NCBI GenBank assembly: GCA_002428735.1
Contig: DIXO01000053.1
Coordinates: 4,304-68,303 of the forward strand
Source: Syntrophaceae bacterium UBA6078
GTDB taxonomy: Bacteria > Desulfobacterota > Syntrophia > Syntrophales > UBA2210
DNA length: 64,000 nt
Direction of reading: 5' to 3'
Below, one piece after another: positions 1 to 9,614 of the stretch (its first letter is position 1; each line of letters starts with the position of its first letter). Under the pieces are notes generated by a model. That model had not been told where the DNA came from. It worked only from the letters and a program-made list of their open reading frames with translations, and did no database searches. The translations under genes and the position numbers were made by a program.

Positions 1-16
1 GAGGAGGTGAAGGCCG

Positions 17-919
17 TTGCCTATCCGCTCCTCTGAGAAAAAATCGATGTTCCGGGTCCTCATCCTCTGCCTGGTTGTCCTTCTCTTCACGGTGGGCGCC
101 CCTTGCGCCGGAGAACCGCCGCTCCCGGAGGAAAACGGCAAGGCATATTATGGGGACGCCAAGCGGGGCTGGTGGTGGTACGAGAAGATCCCTCTGGAGA
201 AAAAGGAGCCGGAAAAGAAAACCGAGGACGGGAAAAAGCGCTCTCCACATCTTTCGGACTATGCGATGGAGGAACTCTGGAACATGTACCCAGATGATTT
301 TCAGGCTGTTCTCATGGCCTTTCAGAAGAAGGCCGTCCAGGTTCCTTCGGAAAATAACGTAAGGGAGTATTACGTGGTCCAAGATATCGCCCGGCGGAAG
401 TCCCTCGCCTTCGCCAACGCGTCTGCGGCGGTCATGCAGAAATACCCCGACCTCTCCGTGGCTGCCGACTACCCGATCACGGCACCGGGAAGAAACGCCG
501 CGGTCTCGCAACGGACGGAGGAGATCGAATCGAGAATCCGGGGTGCCCGGGAAGAATTCGCGCTCATCTATTTTTCCTCTGCGGGCTGCCCATACTGCGC
601 CGAAGAGGGGTCGATCCTCGGCCGTTTCGTCGAAAAGTACGGGTGGGATATCAGGGAGATCGATGCGGAAAGGGAGCCTGCGGTCTCCTCCGTCTTCGGG
701 ATCGAGACGACGCCGACCCTTCTCCTCGTTTACCGCGGGAACTCCGATCATATCACCATCTCGGCCGGGGTGGCGTCCCTGGCCGAGATCGAGGAGAAAC
801 TCTACCGGGGAATCCGGCTCCTCAAGAACGAGATCACGCCTGAGGAGTACTCCCTATACGAGTTCCAGCGGGGAGGCGCCTTCGACGTGAAGGCTCCCTT
901 GAGGCGGGACAAGAGATAA
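17..919 (+). CDS. traF: TraF-like F-type conjugation pilus assembly protein
   Basis: Periplasmic thioredoxin-fold protein of an F-type type IV secretion system, needed for pilus assembly. It has an N-terminal hydrophobic signal segment (about residues 11-31), a charged Lys/Glu linker, and a C-terminal thioredoxin domain around residues 180-260 with a CPYC motif in GCPYCAEEG and a cis-proline-like segment ETTPT. Length is 300 aa; F plasmid TraF is about 250 and lacks a CxxC, so this version resembles the redox-competent TraF/TrbB type. The TTG at 17 follows a strong GAGGAGGTGA site at ideal spacing; the ATG at 47 has no such site. It is followed after 11 bp by traH and then traG, the F-type order, which supports the name strongly. 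Confidence 0.85.
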   Translation: MPIRSSEKKSMFRVLILCLVVLLFTVGAPCAGEPPLPEENGKAYYGDAKRGWWWYEKIPLEKKEPEKKTEDGKKRSPHLSDYAMEELWNMYPDDFQAVLMAFQKKAVQVPSENNVREYYVVQDIARRKSLAFANASAAVMQKYPDLSVAADYPITAPGRNAAVSQRTEEIESRIRGAREEFALIYFSSAGCPYCAEEGSILGRFVEKYGWDIREIDAEREPAVSSVFGIETTPTLLLVYRGNSDHITISAGVASLAEIEEKLYRGIRLLKNEITPEEYSLYEFQRGGAFDVKAPLRRDKR

Positions 920-930
920 AAGGCGAAGGC

Positions 931-2397
931 ATGAATATGGACAAAAGACATTTTTTCAAGACTATCGTGGTGCTTCTAACCGTCGCTCTCCTCCTGTCGC
1001 CCCTTGGTTTGGAGGGGCTGATGGCCGGCTGGGTGGACGACTGGCTCCAGCAGAAGACGGAAACGTCCCCCGGGTACTTCGAGGGGCAGAAAAGGGGTTA
1101 CTTCACCGGCGGGAGCTTCTCAGCGAGGTGGCAGCAGGGAAACGATTACCTCTTCACCGCCATGCCTCCCAAAGTGAAGGCGGGCTGCGGCGGGATCGAT
1201 GTCTTCTTGGGCGGGTTCTCCTATCTCAATTTCGAATACCTGGTGACCAAGCTCCAGCGGATCATGCAGGCCGCACCGGCGGCGGCTTTCGACATCGCCT
1301 TGAACGTTCTCTGTGAACCCTGCTCGAAGACGATCAAGTCCCTGGAAGCTATCACCAACACCCTGAACAACCTGCAGCTCGATGAGTGCAAGGCAGGCCG
1401 GGCGCTCGTGGCGACCATGGTGCCCCCGTCCCTCGCCGAAACGAAGGACAAACAGGCAAAGCTCGCCGGAATCCAGGGGGACTTCCTCCAGTCATCGGGC
1501 GTTAACGACCTCTGGAAGAGCATCAACGACCAGACGAGCGCGAACGCGAACAAGCCGGTCACGAACATGAAGCAGGCGCTCGCGGGCTGTCCCCAGGACA
1601 TCCGGGACGTCTTCGGGACCAGCGGGTCGGTCATCAACAACATCGCCGCCAAAACCGGCTTCAACAATCAAGCCTATCTTGACATGTTGAGAGGGTTCGT
1701 CGGCGACGTGTACATCATCGACGCCGGGGACGCGGGCTTCCAGGTGGGTCACACGCCCCCCTGCGATCAAAACCGGTACGCTTCCTTCGACAACCTCCTC
1801 GATGGGAGTGTATACGCGCGGACCGCAGGAGGCGCCTGCGCACAAATTGCCGACAGCTCGGCCGACCTCACGAATTACGCGCGGACGAAGATGACCCGGA
1901 TCGCGGGAAAGATCAAGGCGAAGCAGGCCCTCTCGGACGAGGACAACGCCTTCGTGAACGCGAGTCCCCTCTCCGTCGGGCTCGTCCTCAAGGCGGCGGT
2001 TGGGACGAACCAGGAATCATCGATCATCAGCACGCTCTCCGACGTGACCGCCAAGGCCTACGCCTTCCAACTCCTCTCGGACCTCTACACGAAAGCCTGG
2101 AACATCATGGACAAGGCGAGGAGCCTCGCCCAGGCTCAGCCGGGGGCCGTGCAGGGCGCGCAGGAACACCAGTGCAAAATCGAGATGCTCTCCGGGGCGA
2201 TCGACGGCACCGCGGAGATGCAGGCCAGGATCGTGGAGATGGTGAGCGGAGTCCGGAGATCCTACGCCGCCTCCGTCCAGGAAGTGATGGGGATTTACAA
2301 CCTGGTGGACAAGATGGAGAAATTCAATCGGCTCGCAAACACCATGCTGAGCTCGAAATTCGGAACGGCCGTCGCGGCCAGGTCATTGTCACGCTGA
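931..2397 (+). CDS. traH: TraH-like F-type conjugation protein
   Basis: Periplasmic or outer-membrane-associated TraH of F-type conjugation, needed for pilus assembly with TraF. The 488-aa product (F TraH is about 458) begins with a signal peptide (residues about 8-30), then an alanine- and glutamine-rich helical protein. Paired cysteines appear in NVLCEPCSKTIKS and further cysteines in AGCPQDIRD, CDQNRY and HQCKIEM, as expected for a disulfide-stabilised periplasmic protein downstream of a thioredoxin-like TraF. It sits between traF and traG with 19 bp to the latter. A second in-frame ATG at 937 could also be the start. Confidence 0.85.
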   Translation: MNMDKRHFFKTIVVLLTVALLLSPLGLEGLMAGWVDDWLQQKTETSPGYFEGQKRGYFTGGSFSARWQQGNDYLFTAMPPKVKAGCGGIDVFLGGFSYLNFEYLVTKLQRIMQAAPAAAFDIALNVLCEPCSKTIKSLEAITNTLNNLQLDECKAGRALVATMVPPSLAETKDKQAKLAGIQGDFLQSSGVNDLWKSINDQTSANANKPVTNMKQALAGCPQDIRDVFGTSGSVINNIAAKTGFNNQAYLDMLRGFVGDVYIIDAGDAGFQVGHTPPCDQNRYASFDNLLDGSVYARTAGGACAQIADSSADLTNYARTKMTRIAGKIKAKQALSDEDNAFVNASPLSVGLVLKAAVGTNQESSIISTLSDVTAKAYAFQLLSDLYTKAWNIMDKARSLAQAQPGAVQGAQEHQCKIEMLSGAIDGTAEMQARIVEMVSGVRRSYAASVQEVMGIYNLVDKMEKFNRLANTMLSSKFGTAVAARSLSR

Positions 2398-2416
2398 ATA
2401 CCCGGAAAGAAATCTA

Positions 2417-5400
2417 ATGGTAATTTTGGAAAAGACAATTCTTATATTTGGTTTCACGATCGTCATGCTGTCGGCTGCGCCGGAGGCCCACGCAGTGGAC
2501 ATGGAGTACTATACCTATAACGGTTTCGGTGCCGTCGTAACGGCCTTCCAGAAGATCTCGCTGATCTTTTCGGATAACGGCTACCGGGCGCTCTTCTTCA
2601 CGGTCACGGCGCTCGGAATCTTCATCGCCGGGGCGGCCGCGTACTTCCAACTCCTCAAGGGAGCAAAGTTTTCACCCCTCTCCTGGGCCTGGCCGGTGGG
2701 CTTGGGGATATGCCTCTACCTCGGGCTCATGGTTCCAACGGGAAACGTCACGATCTACGATCCCGTCCTCAACCGCTTTCAGACCGTCGGACGGATCCCC
2801 GACGGCATCGTCGTCGTGGCCGGGATTCTGAACAAGATCGAACGGGGAGTCGTGGACATCATCTCCACGTCGGGCACGCCCCAGAGTTTCCAGGACTACG
2901 CCGGCGGCATCGGCTTCGACATGCTCCTGAAAGCCTCCGGGGGCCACCTCAAGATCCGGGACCAGTATGTGGATGAATCGCTGAAACGCTACACAAAAGA
3001 TTGCTTGTTCTTCGAACTGCAGCGGCCCGGAACGTCACTCAGTGTGAACGACATCACGAGTTCCAGCACGGACTTCATGACCCAGTACGCTCAGGCGGCG
3101 AACCCGGCCGTCTTCACGGTCTGGTACTCGGAGTCGGACCGGACCGGGACGACCATGTCCTGCGCGGATGCGTGGACTTACCTGCAAGGATACTTCAGCG
3201 ATCCCCTCAATATGGGAGACACGATCCGTTACGCCTGCGCGAACGCCGGCTTCAACGCGGACAACCCCGGCGAACTCACAAAATGCGCGGAGATCATCTC
3301 GAACTACGCCTCCTACGTGGAAGGAGGCGCATTTACGATCCCGGCTCCTAACTTCATGAGGCAAGTATACATGGCGGAGGTATTGAACGACATGCTGCTC
3401 GACGCGGACCCGGACCTCGCCGTGAAGGGCCTGGCGTCGAGGAGCATCATGACCGGTGGGCTCGGCATGGGAATCACGGCAAACGAGTGGCTTCCCGTGG
3501 CGAGGGCAGTGATCACCGCCGTGGCCATCGGGCTCATACCGATCCTCGCCATCTTCATCCCCACGCCTCTCGCGGGGAAGGCCTTGGGACTCGTTGCGGG
3601 GATGTTCATCTGGCTCACGGCCTGGGGCGTGACCGACGCCATCATCCACGGAATCGCGACCGACTACGCCTATGGGGTCTTCGAGTACGTGAGGCAGAAC
3701 GCTCTTGGCTTCGCTGCCGTCATGAACATGCCGGATGCATCTCTCAAGGCCCTCAGCATGTTCGGTCTCATCAGGACATCGGGCATCATGCTGGCCACGG
3801 TGATCACTGGCATGCTCGTGCGGTTCGGTGGGCACGCCCTGGCCATGATGGCGGGGACCATCTCCGGGACGGTCCAGTCCCAAGGGAGCCAGGCGGCCTC
3901 CCAGGCGTCAACGCCGGAAGGAGGGGCGAGATCGGTGGAATCGGCGAGAACATCCATTCCCACCTGGTCGAACGCCAACCGCTGGAACATCCAGGACTAC
4001 GCCGGCTTGGAGACGGCGCGACGCGTGGGTGCCACGGGGGGGATGATGAACGTCCGCGACGAATTCGGAGCGGACCGGTTGAGCGGCATGCACGGAGACG
4101 CGGCTGTCGGAGGACTCATCGCTGGCACTGCAGCCGGTTCCGGAATGGCAAAGGTGGGTCTTGACAGGTCGCGGGACATCCTGGAGGTGGGAAACGTCTC
4201 ACGCCTGGGAAAGATCGAGGGCGACCTCGAATCTTTCCGCGAGTCGGGCCACGCGGGGGATTTTTTCGATTACCATGCCAGCCAGGCATCCGTGGAGGGA
4301 AAGAAGCGCTACTTCGGAGCCATGAAATATGACGAGGCGATGGAGGAGGCAGGCCGCGGAGACCGGGTATCGGGCTATAAAGCCGTGGCTGACTTCGACG
4401 CCTACAAGACGACGGGAGCGATCCAGGAGGGAGAGAAACACGGCGTTGAAGCGAAAGTGCTGGGAGAGACAAAGGGCCGACTGGATGCTCTGCAGACCGT
4501 GGCCGCCTCCAGGGGGATCGAAGCAGTCGGCGAGGGCGCCTATCTCGACGCGAGGCGGGACGCCGTGATCGACGACGTTGCCAAGTGGGGATCGCTCCGG
4601 TCCTTCGCTGAATCCAAAGGAGTGGATTTCGAGCGCTTCGCGGCGGACCGGCACCGGACGTCGGATATCTCCGTGGGTGCCGCGGAGGCAAAACGGTACG
4701 GCCTCCCCGGGGCGGGGAACTACCGCATGGCCTGGGGAGAGCAGGGAGAACTGCTCTTCACCAATCGGATGAGCGGAGAGCAATACCAGGTCGGGACCTT
4801 TGGAAAGACTGGAAGGGACATCGCAAGATACAACATATCCAAAAGCGAGGAAGGAAACCTCAGAAAGATATACAGCAATTTCACGGACCGGGTGGGAGGA
4901 TCCCACATCGTCCATTACAATGATTTTCGGGAAAGCGTCTCAGGGTTCCGGGGCAGAGGCTACAATGTGAGTATTGTCGAGGACGCATCGATGGCGGGGG
5001 GCCATCGCGTGATGGTTTACGACCCTTCGCACAAAAAACCGGTACTCGTTTCCGGGAATATCAATCACCTCGTGAGTTCGTATCGGCAGACGGCGGACGG
5101 CGCCACTAGGGAGGCAATCGCTCCCCTGACCGGGGACGTCCTCGCCTCCGAAAGCACGATCGGAAGTGTCCGGACGCAAAACCAGGACAGGCTGAACATA
5201 AACATGGGTGTCAGGGCGGACGGAACGGTTACGGAAGGAGTGAGAAAGGTGGGCGGAGAAACCGTGGCAGTTGGAGCGGCTGCTTCCATGGACGGACTGG
5301 CATCCATCGGGAGTACTGTAAGAAGCGTAAAACAACTGGGCGGACTCGGAAATAATTTCAAGTTGAACAGGACCAAGGGGGAGCCGACCCTTGAGGGTGG

Positions 5401-5455
5401 TGAAACAGTGAAGGGCGAGATATCTCCCGGACCTGCAAGTGATCCCGTGCAATAA
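2417..5455 (+). CDS. traG: TraG-like mating pair formation/stabilisation protein
   Basis: Large inner-membrane protein of F-type conjugation. The N-terminal part has a signal-like helix, several membrane segments (about residues 45-110, 350-400 and 450-480) and the TraG_N-type region; the C-terminal half, from about residue 500, is hydrophilic, glycine- and alanine-rich and probably periplasmic, as in F TraG, which mediates mating pair stabilisation and entry exclusion contacts. Length 1012 aa against about 940 for F TraG. Third gene of a traF-traH-traG row on one strand. The downstream gene follows after 27 bp and may be co-transcribed. Confidence 0.85.
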   Translation: MVILEKTILIFGFTIVMLSAAPEAHAVDMEYYTYNGFGAVVTAFQKISLIFSDNGYRALFFTVTALGIFIAGAAAYFQLLKGAKFSPLSWAWPVGLGICLYLGLMVPTGNVTIYDPVLNRFQTVGRIPDGIVVVAGILNKIERGVVDIISTSGTPQSFQDYAGGIGFDMLLKASGGHLKIRDQYVDESLKRYTKDCLFFELQRPGTSLSVNDITSSSTDFMTQYAQAANPAVFTVWYSESDRTGTTMSCADAWTYLQGYFSDPLNMGDTIRYACANAGFNADNPGELTKCAEIISNYASYVEGGAFTIPAPNFMRQVYMAEVLNDMLLDADPDLAVKGLASRSIMTGGLGMGITANEWLPVARAVITAVAIGLIPILAIFIPTPLAGKALGLVAGMFIWLTAWGVTDAIIHGIATDYAYGVFEYVRQNALGFAAVMNMPDASLKALSMFGLIRTSGIMLATVITGMLVRFGGHALAMMAGTISGTVQSQGSQAASQASTPEGGARSVESARTSIPTWSNANRWNIQDYAGLETARRVGATGGMMNVRDEFGADRLSGMHGDAAVGGLIAGTAAGSGMAKVGLDRSRDILEVGNVSRLGKIEGDLESFRESGHAGDFFDYHASQASVEGKKRYFGAMKYDEAMEEAGRGDRVSGYKAVADFDAYKTTGAIQEGEKHGVEAKVLGETKGRLDALQTVAASRGIEAVGEGAYLDARRDAVIDDVAKWGSLRSFAESKGVDFERFAADRHRTSDISVGAAEAKRYGLPGAGNYRMAWGEQGELLFTNRMSGEQYQVGTFGKTGRDIARYNISKSEEGNLRKIYSNFTDRVGGSHIVHYNDFRESVSGFRGRGYNVSIVEDASMAGGHRVMVYDPSHKKPVLVSGNINHLVSSYRQTADGATREAIAPLTGDVLASESTIGSVRTQNQDRLNINMGVRADGTVTEGVRKVGGETVAVGAAASMDGLASIGSTVRSVKQLGGLGNNFKLNRTKGEPTLEGGETVKGEISPGPASDPVQ

Positions 5456-5482
5456 GATTTAAGTTGTTGAGGAACAGAAAAC

Positions 5483-5791
5483 ATGATGCTCACAGCCTAC
5501 AAATACCTAAAAATGAACGGGGGACTGCTGGCGATCTTCGAAAAAGGGATCTCCTTCGGCCAAGGATTGCCTATCAATATCGTCAGGATAGAGGACGACC
5601 CGTACCTAAAGATCGGGCGGGACCACTACATCCGCCTCGATAAGGAAACAATAGAATGCCTGGAAAACTGCAATCGTATACATATCGCTGTGAGCGATCT
5701 TTTTGAAAGCAGGATCGCCCTTCAGGGAACAATCGAAATAGACGATGTGGCGAAAGGAAAACTCCTGGCCTACGTCGAGATGAACAGATAG
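5483..5791 (+). CDS. Small hypothetical protein after traG
   Basis: A 102-aa soluble protein that I do not recognise. It has no membrane segment, cysteine pair or catalytic motif, is predicted to be mixed alpha/beta, and starts with a double Met after a GAGGAAC site. Codon use looks like a real gene, and it lies 27 bp after traG and 90 bp before the AbiE operon, so it is probably the last gene of the transfer operon. Entry exclusion proteins often sit beside traG, but this one has no signal peptide or lipobox, so that role is not supported. Confidence 0.6.
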   Translation: MMLTAYKYLKMNGGLLAIFEKGISFGQGLPINIVRIEDDPYLKIGRDHYIRLDKETIECLENCNRIHIAVSDLFESRIALQGTIEIDDVAKGKLLAYVEMNR

Positions 5792-5825
5792 CTCTACTAC
5801 AGCAAATTCTATCAGAAGAATTCAG

Positions 5826-5853
5826 TTGACCTTCTCATCACGTTTTATTATAT
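5826..5853 (+). promoter_or_regulatory. Sigma70-like promoter of the first AbiE operon
   Basis: TTGACC (5826-5831) and TTATAT (5848-5853) with 16-bp spacing lie about 30 bp before the AbiEi start. Seen by eye; no long palindrome is evident, unlike at the second AbiE locus. Confidence 0.5.
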
Positions 5854-5881
5854 TTCTCTTAAATTGCGTGGCAGACAATTT

Positions 5882-6712
5882 ATGGGAAATAGAATAACAC
5901 AAACCAAAACCGAATTCGGCTCTCTCGGAATGAGGCTCCTCGCATACGTCCAGATGCGGAAGATGGACGTCGTGCGCACGAAGGAAATCGCCGCGGCTCT
6001 CAAGATCACTCCCAAGCAGGAGCGGGAACTATTCAGCAGAATGAGCCGGTCCGGCGTGTTCATACGTCTGACGCGTGGAGTCTACCTGGTTCCTCCCCGG
6101 TTTCCAGCAGGTGGGCGATTGGCCGTCAGTGAATATTACATCCTCTCAAGGTTGATGAGGGAAATCGGAGGCAAATACCAGATCAGCGGTCCCAACGCGT
6201 TTTACCTTTACGGATTCGATGACCAGGTGCCGAATCGGGTATATGTTTACAATAACCGGATCAGCGGAGAGAAGAACATAGGCGGTTTCGATTACGTTTT
6301 CATGGAAATCTTGGATAACCGGCTTGGGGCTTCCACTGAATTCGCGGCACCCGATGGGGAGAAGATTTTAATTGCAACAAAAGCCCGTGCCCTGCTAGAC
6401 GCCGTCTACGACTGGTCGAGATACAATACAATCCCACGTGCTTATCAATGGATTACGGCAACGATAAAGAAGGATACCGTTTTTTTGGATGAGTTTACAA
6501 GAACTTCCCTGAAATACGGGAATAAGGCTACCATGCGCCGGATAGGATATCTTCTCGCCGTCTCAGGCGTATCCGAAAACATGCTCAGGGGATTCAAAAA
6601 GAAGGCCGGTTCCATGAAGTCCCTGATCAAGTGGATCCCTGGAAAGCCGGCAAAAGGATCCGTGAACAGGGAATGGGGGTTAATCGTAAATGGCGCTGTT
6701 GAAACCGATTGA
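5882..6712 (+). CDS. AbiEi-family type IV antitoxin
   Basis: Antitoxin and transcriptional autoregulator of an AbiE type IV toxin-antitoxin system, a family linked to phage abortive infection and mobile-element stability. The N-terminal winged helix (about residues 15-75) carries the typical SRSGVFIRLTRGVYLVP segment that follows the HTH; the rest matches the AbiEi-like C-terminal fold with KARALLDAVY near residue 185. The ATG at 5882 is preferred over an upstream TTG. It overlaps the toxin reading frame (6690) by 23 bp, as usual for the family. Its partner is broken by an IS256 element, so the antitoxin is now probably an orphan repressor. Confidence 0.82.
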   Translation: MGNRITQTKTEFGSLGMRLLAYVQMRKMDVVRTKEIAAALKITPKQERELFSRMSRSGVFIRLTRGVYLVPPRFPAGGRLAVSEYYILSRLMREIGGKYQISGPNAFYLYGFDDQVPNRVYVYNNRISGEKNIGGFDYVFMEILDNRLGASTEFAAPDGEKILIATKARALLDAVYDWSRYNTIPRAYQWITATIKKDTVFLDEFTRTSLKYGNKATMRRIGYLLAVSGVSENMLRGFKKKAGSMKSLIKWIPGKPAKGSVNREWGLIVNGAVETD

Positions 6713-7057
6713 AATTTCTCTTCATGAGGACGAGCCGCTTTTCCGCGAAGCAGTCCTTTATACCGCGCGAAAAACCGGCTTGAACGCGGCGATCGTGGAG
6801 AAGGATTATTTCTGCTCGGTGCTGCTCGCGGACCTCTGTAACGGCTGCAAACACCCCCCAGTATTCAGGGGCGGTACATGCCTGAGCAAGATTCACGCGG
6901 ATTTCTACCGGTTGAGCGAGGATCTCGACTTCACGATTTCGTTGCCGCCAATATCAAGTCGGACGGATCGGAGCCGGATGATTACACCCGTCAAGGACTG
7001 GATTTCCACCCTTGAGAAGGAGTCCCCGGGGTCGTGTAAAGAGTTTTTCGCTTTTTC
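6690..7057 (+). pseudogene. AbiEii nucleotidyltransferase toxin, 5' part (split by IS256)
   Basis: The first 122 or so codons of an AbiEii-family nucleotidyltransferase-like toxin. The catalytic segment is retained: RGGTCLSKIH followed by the DLDFTI acidic pair (about residues 53-80). The reading frame enters IS256 at 7058 and stops at 7077-7079. The rest of the gene resumes at 8373. The two halves carry complementary conserved parts, so a single insertion broke a once complete gene. Confidence 0.8.
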
Positions 7058-8372
7058 GGCAGAGCCCTTTCGGTTCTGATTTATCCGGCCTCTACGAGCG
7101 CCAGAGCCTTATCGATGTCCTGCTCCCGCAAAAGGTCCATGTTTAGATATCTTTTCATGCCCCACTGGGTGCCGGCAATGTGACGGAGCCGGGCCGCGCA
7201 GAGCATCAGCGCCGAGTGACCGTCAGGGAAAGCGCCCACGACCCTGGTGCGTCTCCGGATCTCCCGCATGATCCGCTCCAGGGCATTATTGGTTCTGATC
7301 CGGACTCGATGCTCCCGTGGAAATGCATAATACGTGAACGTCTCCCCGATCGATTCCTGGATCTTCCTGGCCGCTTCTTTGAGCTTCAGCCCCTTCAATT
7401 TGGTGCAGACGGCCTCTGCCTTCTCCATCGCCGCAGCCAGGTCCTCGGAGGCATGGATCGCCTTGAGCATCGTGGCAACGTCCAACATCAGCCTTGTCGG
7501 CACAACGCTCAGGACATTCCGGTAAAAATGCACGATGCAGCGCTGCCACTTCGCCTCAGAGTAGAACTCCCCCAGCGACTCCACCAAACCCATGCAGGCG
7601 TCGGTAATAAAGAGACGAACCCCTTTAAGTCCCCGTTCCTTCAAATGGCGCAAAAAGTTCGACCAGCCTGCCTTATCCTCTTTGGCTCCCTCACAGATCC
7701 CCAAGATCCGGCGATATCCATCCCGATTCACCCCGATGGCCACCAAAACCGATACATTACTGATCTCACCAGCCCACGACCGCTTCAACACAATCCCGTC
7801 CAGATAGACGTAAGGAACCTCCTCATCGATGGGCCTGTTCCGCCAAGACTCGATCTTCTCGTAAACCTTCTTGTTGAGGTTGCTGATAGTCCCTGGGCTC
7901 ACCTTCGTCCCCCATAAGGCCTCGGTGATCCCTTCCACGCGGCGAACCGAAACACCTGCTAGATACATCTCGATCAACGCCTCTTCCACCGAAGCCTCTC
8001 GCCGCCGATACCGCTCGATGATCGCCGTCTCGAAGGTCTGCTGCCGAAGCTTCGGAACCTTCAACGTCACTTCTCCCGCCCTTGTGTGAAGCTTCCGCTG
8101 ATAATGGCCGGCTCGGGTATCCTTCCGAGCCCTGTTTCTCTGGTATTTCTCAGCGTTACAAAGTCTGTCCGCTTCCGCATCCAACAGCCCATTCAGTGTC
8201 TCTTCAACCGTGCTCCGTACCAGTTTCCCCAAATGATCCCGGATCGCTTCCTCATTTATCTGGATGACTTTTTCCCGTTCCTGTGTAGAATCTTTCTTCA
8301 CGGCAGTTGTCTCCTTTCAAGATTTTGAACCTACGTTTCGCAACGAAGTCCTTATCTCGAAAGGGCACTGCC
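7058..8372 (-). mobile_element. IS256-family insertion sequence
   Basis: About 1.3 kb. The ends match as inverted repeats: 7058 reads GGCAGAGCCCTTTCG and the reverse complement of the far end (to 8372) reads GGCAGTGCCCTTTCG. One transposase gene fills the element. I found no 8-9 bp target duplication. Instead a 13-bp inverted match, TTTTTCGCTTTTT at 7044-7056 and its complement at 8384-8396, lies just outside both ends, so the target may have been a hairpin, or one edge may have been altered after insertion. Confidence 0.85.
7081..8301 (-). CDS. IS256-family transposase
   Basis: A 406-aa DDE transposase (mutator type), full length for IS256. The catalytic residues are visible: Asp in YVYLDGIVLK, Asp in RLFITDACMG and Glu in NNALERIMREIRRR. 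The zinc-contacting C/H positions lie in WQRCIVHFYRN. No frameshift or stop is seen, so it is probably active. It lies antisense to the AbiEii toxin gene that the element interrupts. Confidence 0.93.
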   Translation of the reverse strand: MKKDSTQEREKVIQINEEAIRDHLGKLVRSTVEETLNGLLDAEADRLCNAEKYQRNRARKDTRAGHYQRKLHTRAGEVTLKVPKLRQQTFETAIIERYRRREASVEEALIEMYLAGVSVRRVEGITEALWGTKVSPGTISNLNKKVYEKIESWRNRPIDEEVPYVYLDGIVLKRSWAGEISNVSVLVAIGVNRDGYRRILGICEGAKEDKAGWSNFLRHLKERGLKGVRLFITDACMGLVESLGEFYSEAKWQRCIVHFYRNVLSVVPTRLMLDVATMLKAIHASEDLAAAMEKAEAVCTKLKGLKLKEAARKIQESIGETFTYYAFPREHRVRIRTNNALERIMREIRRRTRVVGAFPDGHSALMLCAARLRHIAGTQWGMKRYLNMDLLREQDIDKALALVEAG

Positions 8373-8972
8373 GTTCTACTTCAAAAAAGCGAAAAATATT
8401 TTACGTTATCGTCCCCGGTTTTCAAGGTCGAGCAGAAACTGACCGGATTCAACAATTCGAAACAATACGTGGCTCAGGTCGCCTATCCGACATTGGTCGG
8501 TTCAGGATTCGGTCGGATCAAGATCGAGATCGGGATTCGCGAAGAGATCCTGGTTCCGCCCGTCAAGGGGAACGTCAGGACACTCTTGGAAAACCCCTTT
8601 ACGGGGCTACCCGGTGTCGAGGAATTCGATATCGTAGTTCTTACGCGTGAAGAGACCTACGCCGAGAAACTGAGGGCGGCATTGACGCGAAGAGAACCAG
8701 CAATCCGTGATTTCTATGACATTGACTATGCTGTCTCCAGACTCGACGTCAATATTGAAGAACCTCATCTTGTCGGTCTACTGAAAAAGAAACTCCAGGT
8801 TCCGGATAACTATGAAATCGATGTTTCCGTTACTCGAAAAAAGGAATTGCTGTCACAGTTGGAAACGCAGCTAAAGCCGGTGTTGAGATCTTCTGATTAT
8901 GATATGTTCGACTTTGAGAGAGCCTTCAGGATGATTTCAGATTTGGCTCGCATGATTGCAGGTCAAACGTGA
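8373..8972 (+). pseudogene. AbiEii toxin, 3' part
   Basis: Continuation of the toxin begun at 6690. Conserved C-terminal segments of the family are visible: YPTLVGSGFGRIKIEI, then EETYAEKLRAALTRREPAIR followed by DFYDIDYAV, and a helical C-terminus. It would need an internal start (a methionine lies within the IS end region) to be made alone and would lack the GGT...DLD catalytic half, so no active toxin is expected. The next gene overlaps or follows within 15 bp. Confidence 0.78.
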
Positions 8973-8986
8973 TAAAAAGATTATCT

Positions 8987-9223
8987 ATGCCCAAAAAACT
9001 TTTTAAACGAGCGACTCCCGGCCAGATAATAGTTCTGGTGTTCCTTTTGGGACTCCTGGTGTTTTTCTTGAGAGATGCCGGGTTCACTACCATTCTCATC
9101 GTGGTCGCCACCGCCGTGATAGCCGGTCTTGTTCTGCTTCCGTGGTCCAACGTGAAGGCGTATGATAAAGAAGATTTGATCGATTGGGATCTTGTCAATT
9201 ATCCTTCCGATAAAGATGATTGA
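8987..9223 (+). CDS. Small two-helix membrane protein
   Basis: A 78-aa protein with a basic N-terminus, two hydrophobic helices (about residues 13-27 and 31-50) and an acidic C-terminal tail rich in Asp. No known family recognised. An in-frame GTG at 8969 overlaps the end of the AbiEii frame and is an alternative start. It sits convergently 4 bp from the XRE antitoxin gene. Its position after the toxin suggests it belonged to the same operon before the IS256 insertion. Confidence 0.6.
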   Translation: MPKKLFKRATPGQIIVLVFLLGLLVFFLRDAGFTTILIVVATAVIAGLVLLPWSNVKAYDKEDLIDWDLVNYPSDKDD

Positions 9224-9227
9224 ATCT

Positions 9228-9614
9228 TCAATTCAATGACCTATCAGAAATGAAGCGATCCATCGGCACGTTGAACAATTTTGCCAACTTGCGCGCGGTA
9301 TTGCTGCTGATCGGCCTTTTCCCGTGCTCCATGTTGGAAACGTGCTGCCGGGGAATGTCGCCTAACAACTCGCCCAACTTTTCCTGGGTCCACCCCTTCG
9401 CCTCCCTGTAAATGCGCATGGTGTCTCCCGGAGTCGTTTTCTCCTTGAGGTCCTTGTACCAGGGCGTTTCCAGGATGTTCACCAGAGCATCATCATCGTC
9501 GGTGATCTTGACCTTATCTCCGTATTCGTCTTTTAAGGCATAGATCAACTTAGTCGGGATATTCTTGCCCCGGATTTTAATATCAATATGGCGCGTTTTC
9601 ACGACTGCCTGCAT
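9228..9614 (-). CDS. XRE-family antitoxin of a RelE/HigB-type module
   Basis: A 128-aa helix-turn-helix protein. The HTH lies in the C-terminal half (about residues 65-120; GWTQEKLGELLGDIPRQHVS then GKRPISSNTARKLAKLF), while the N-terminal half is acidic (ITDDDDALV) and probably binds the toxin. It is the second gene of a toxin-first pair, overlapping the toxin frame by 32 bp, the order typical of HigBA-like systems. It probably represses the promoter upstream of the toxin. Confidence 0.85.
   Translation of the reverse strand: MQAVVKTRHIDIKIRGKNIPTKLIYALKDEYGDKVKITDDDDALVNILETPWYKDLKEKTTPGDTMRIYREAKGWTQEKLGELLGDIPRQHVSNMEHGKRPISSNTARKLAKLFNVPMDRFISDRSLN

Noticed and set aside
4116..4915. Antisense open frames of 190-240 codons inside traG
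   Set aside because: GC-rich shadow frames with Arg/Pro-rich products; traG on the plus strand accounts for the region.
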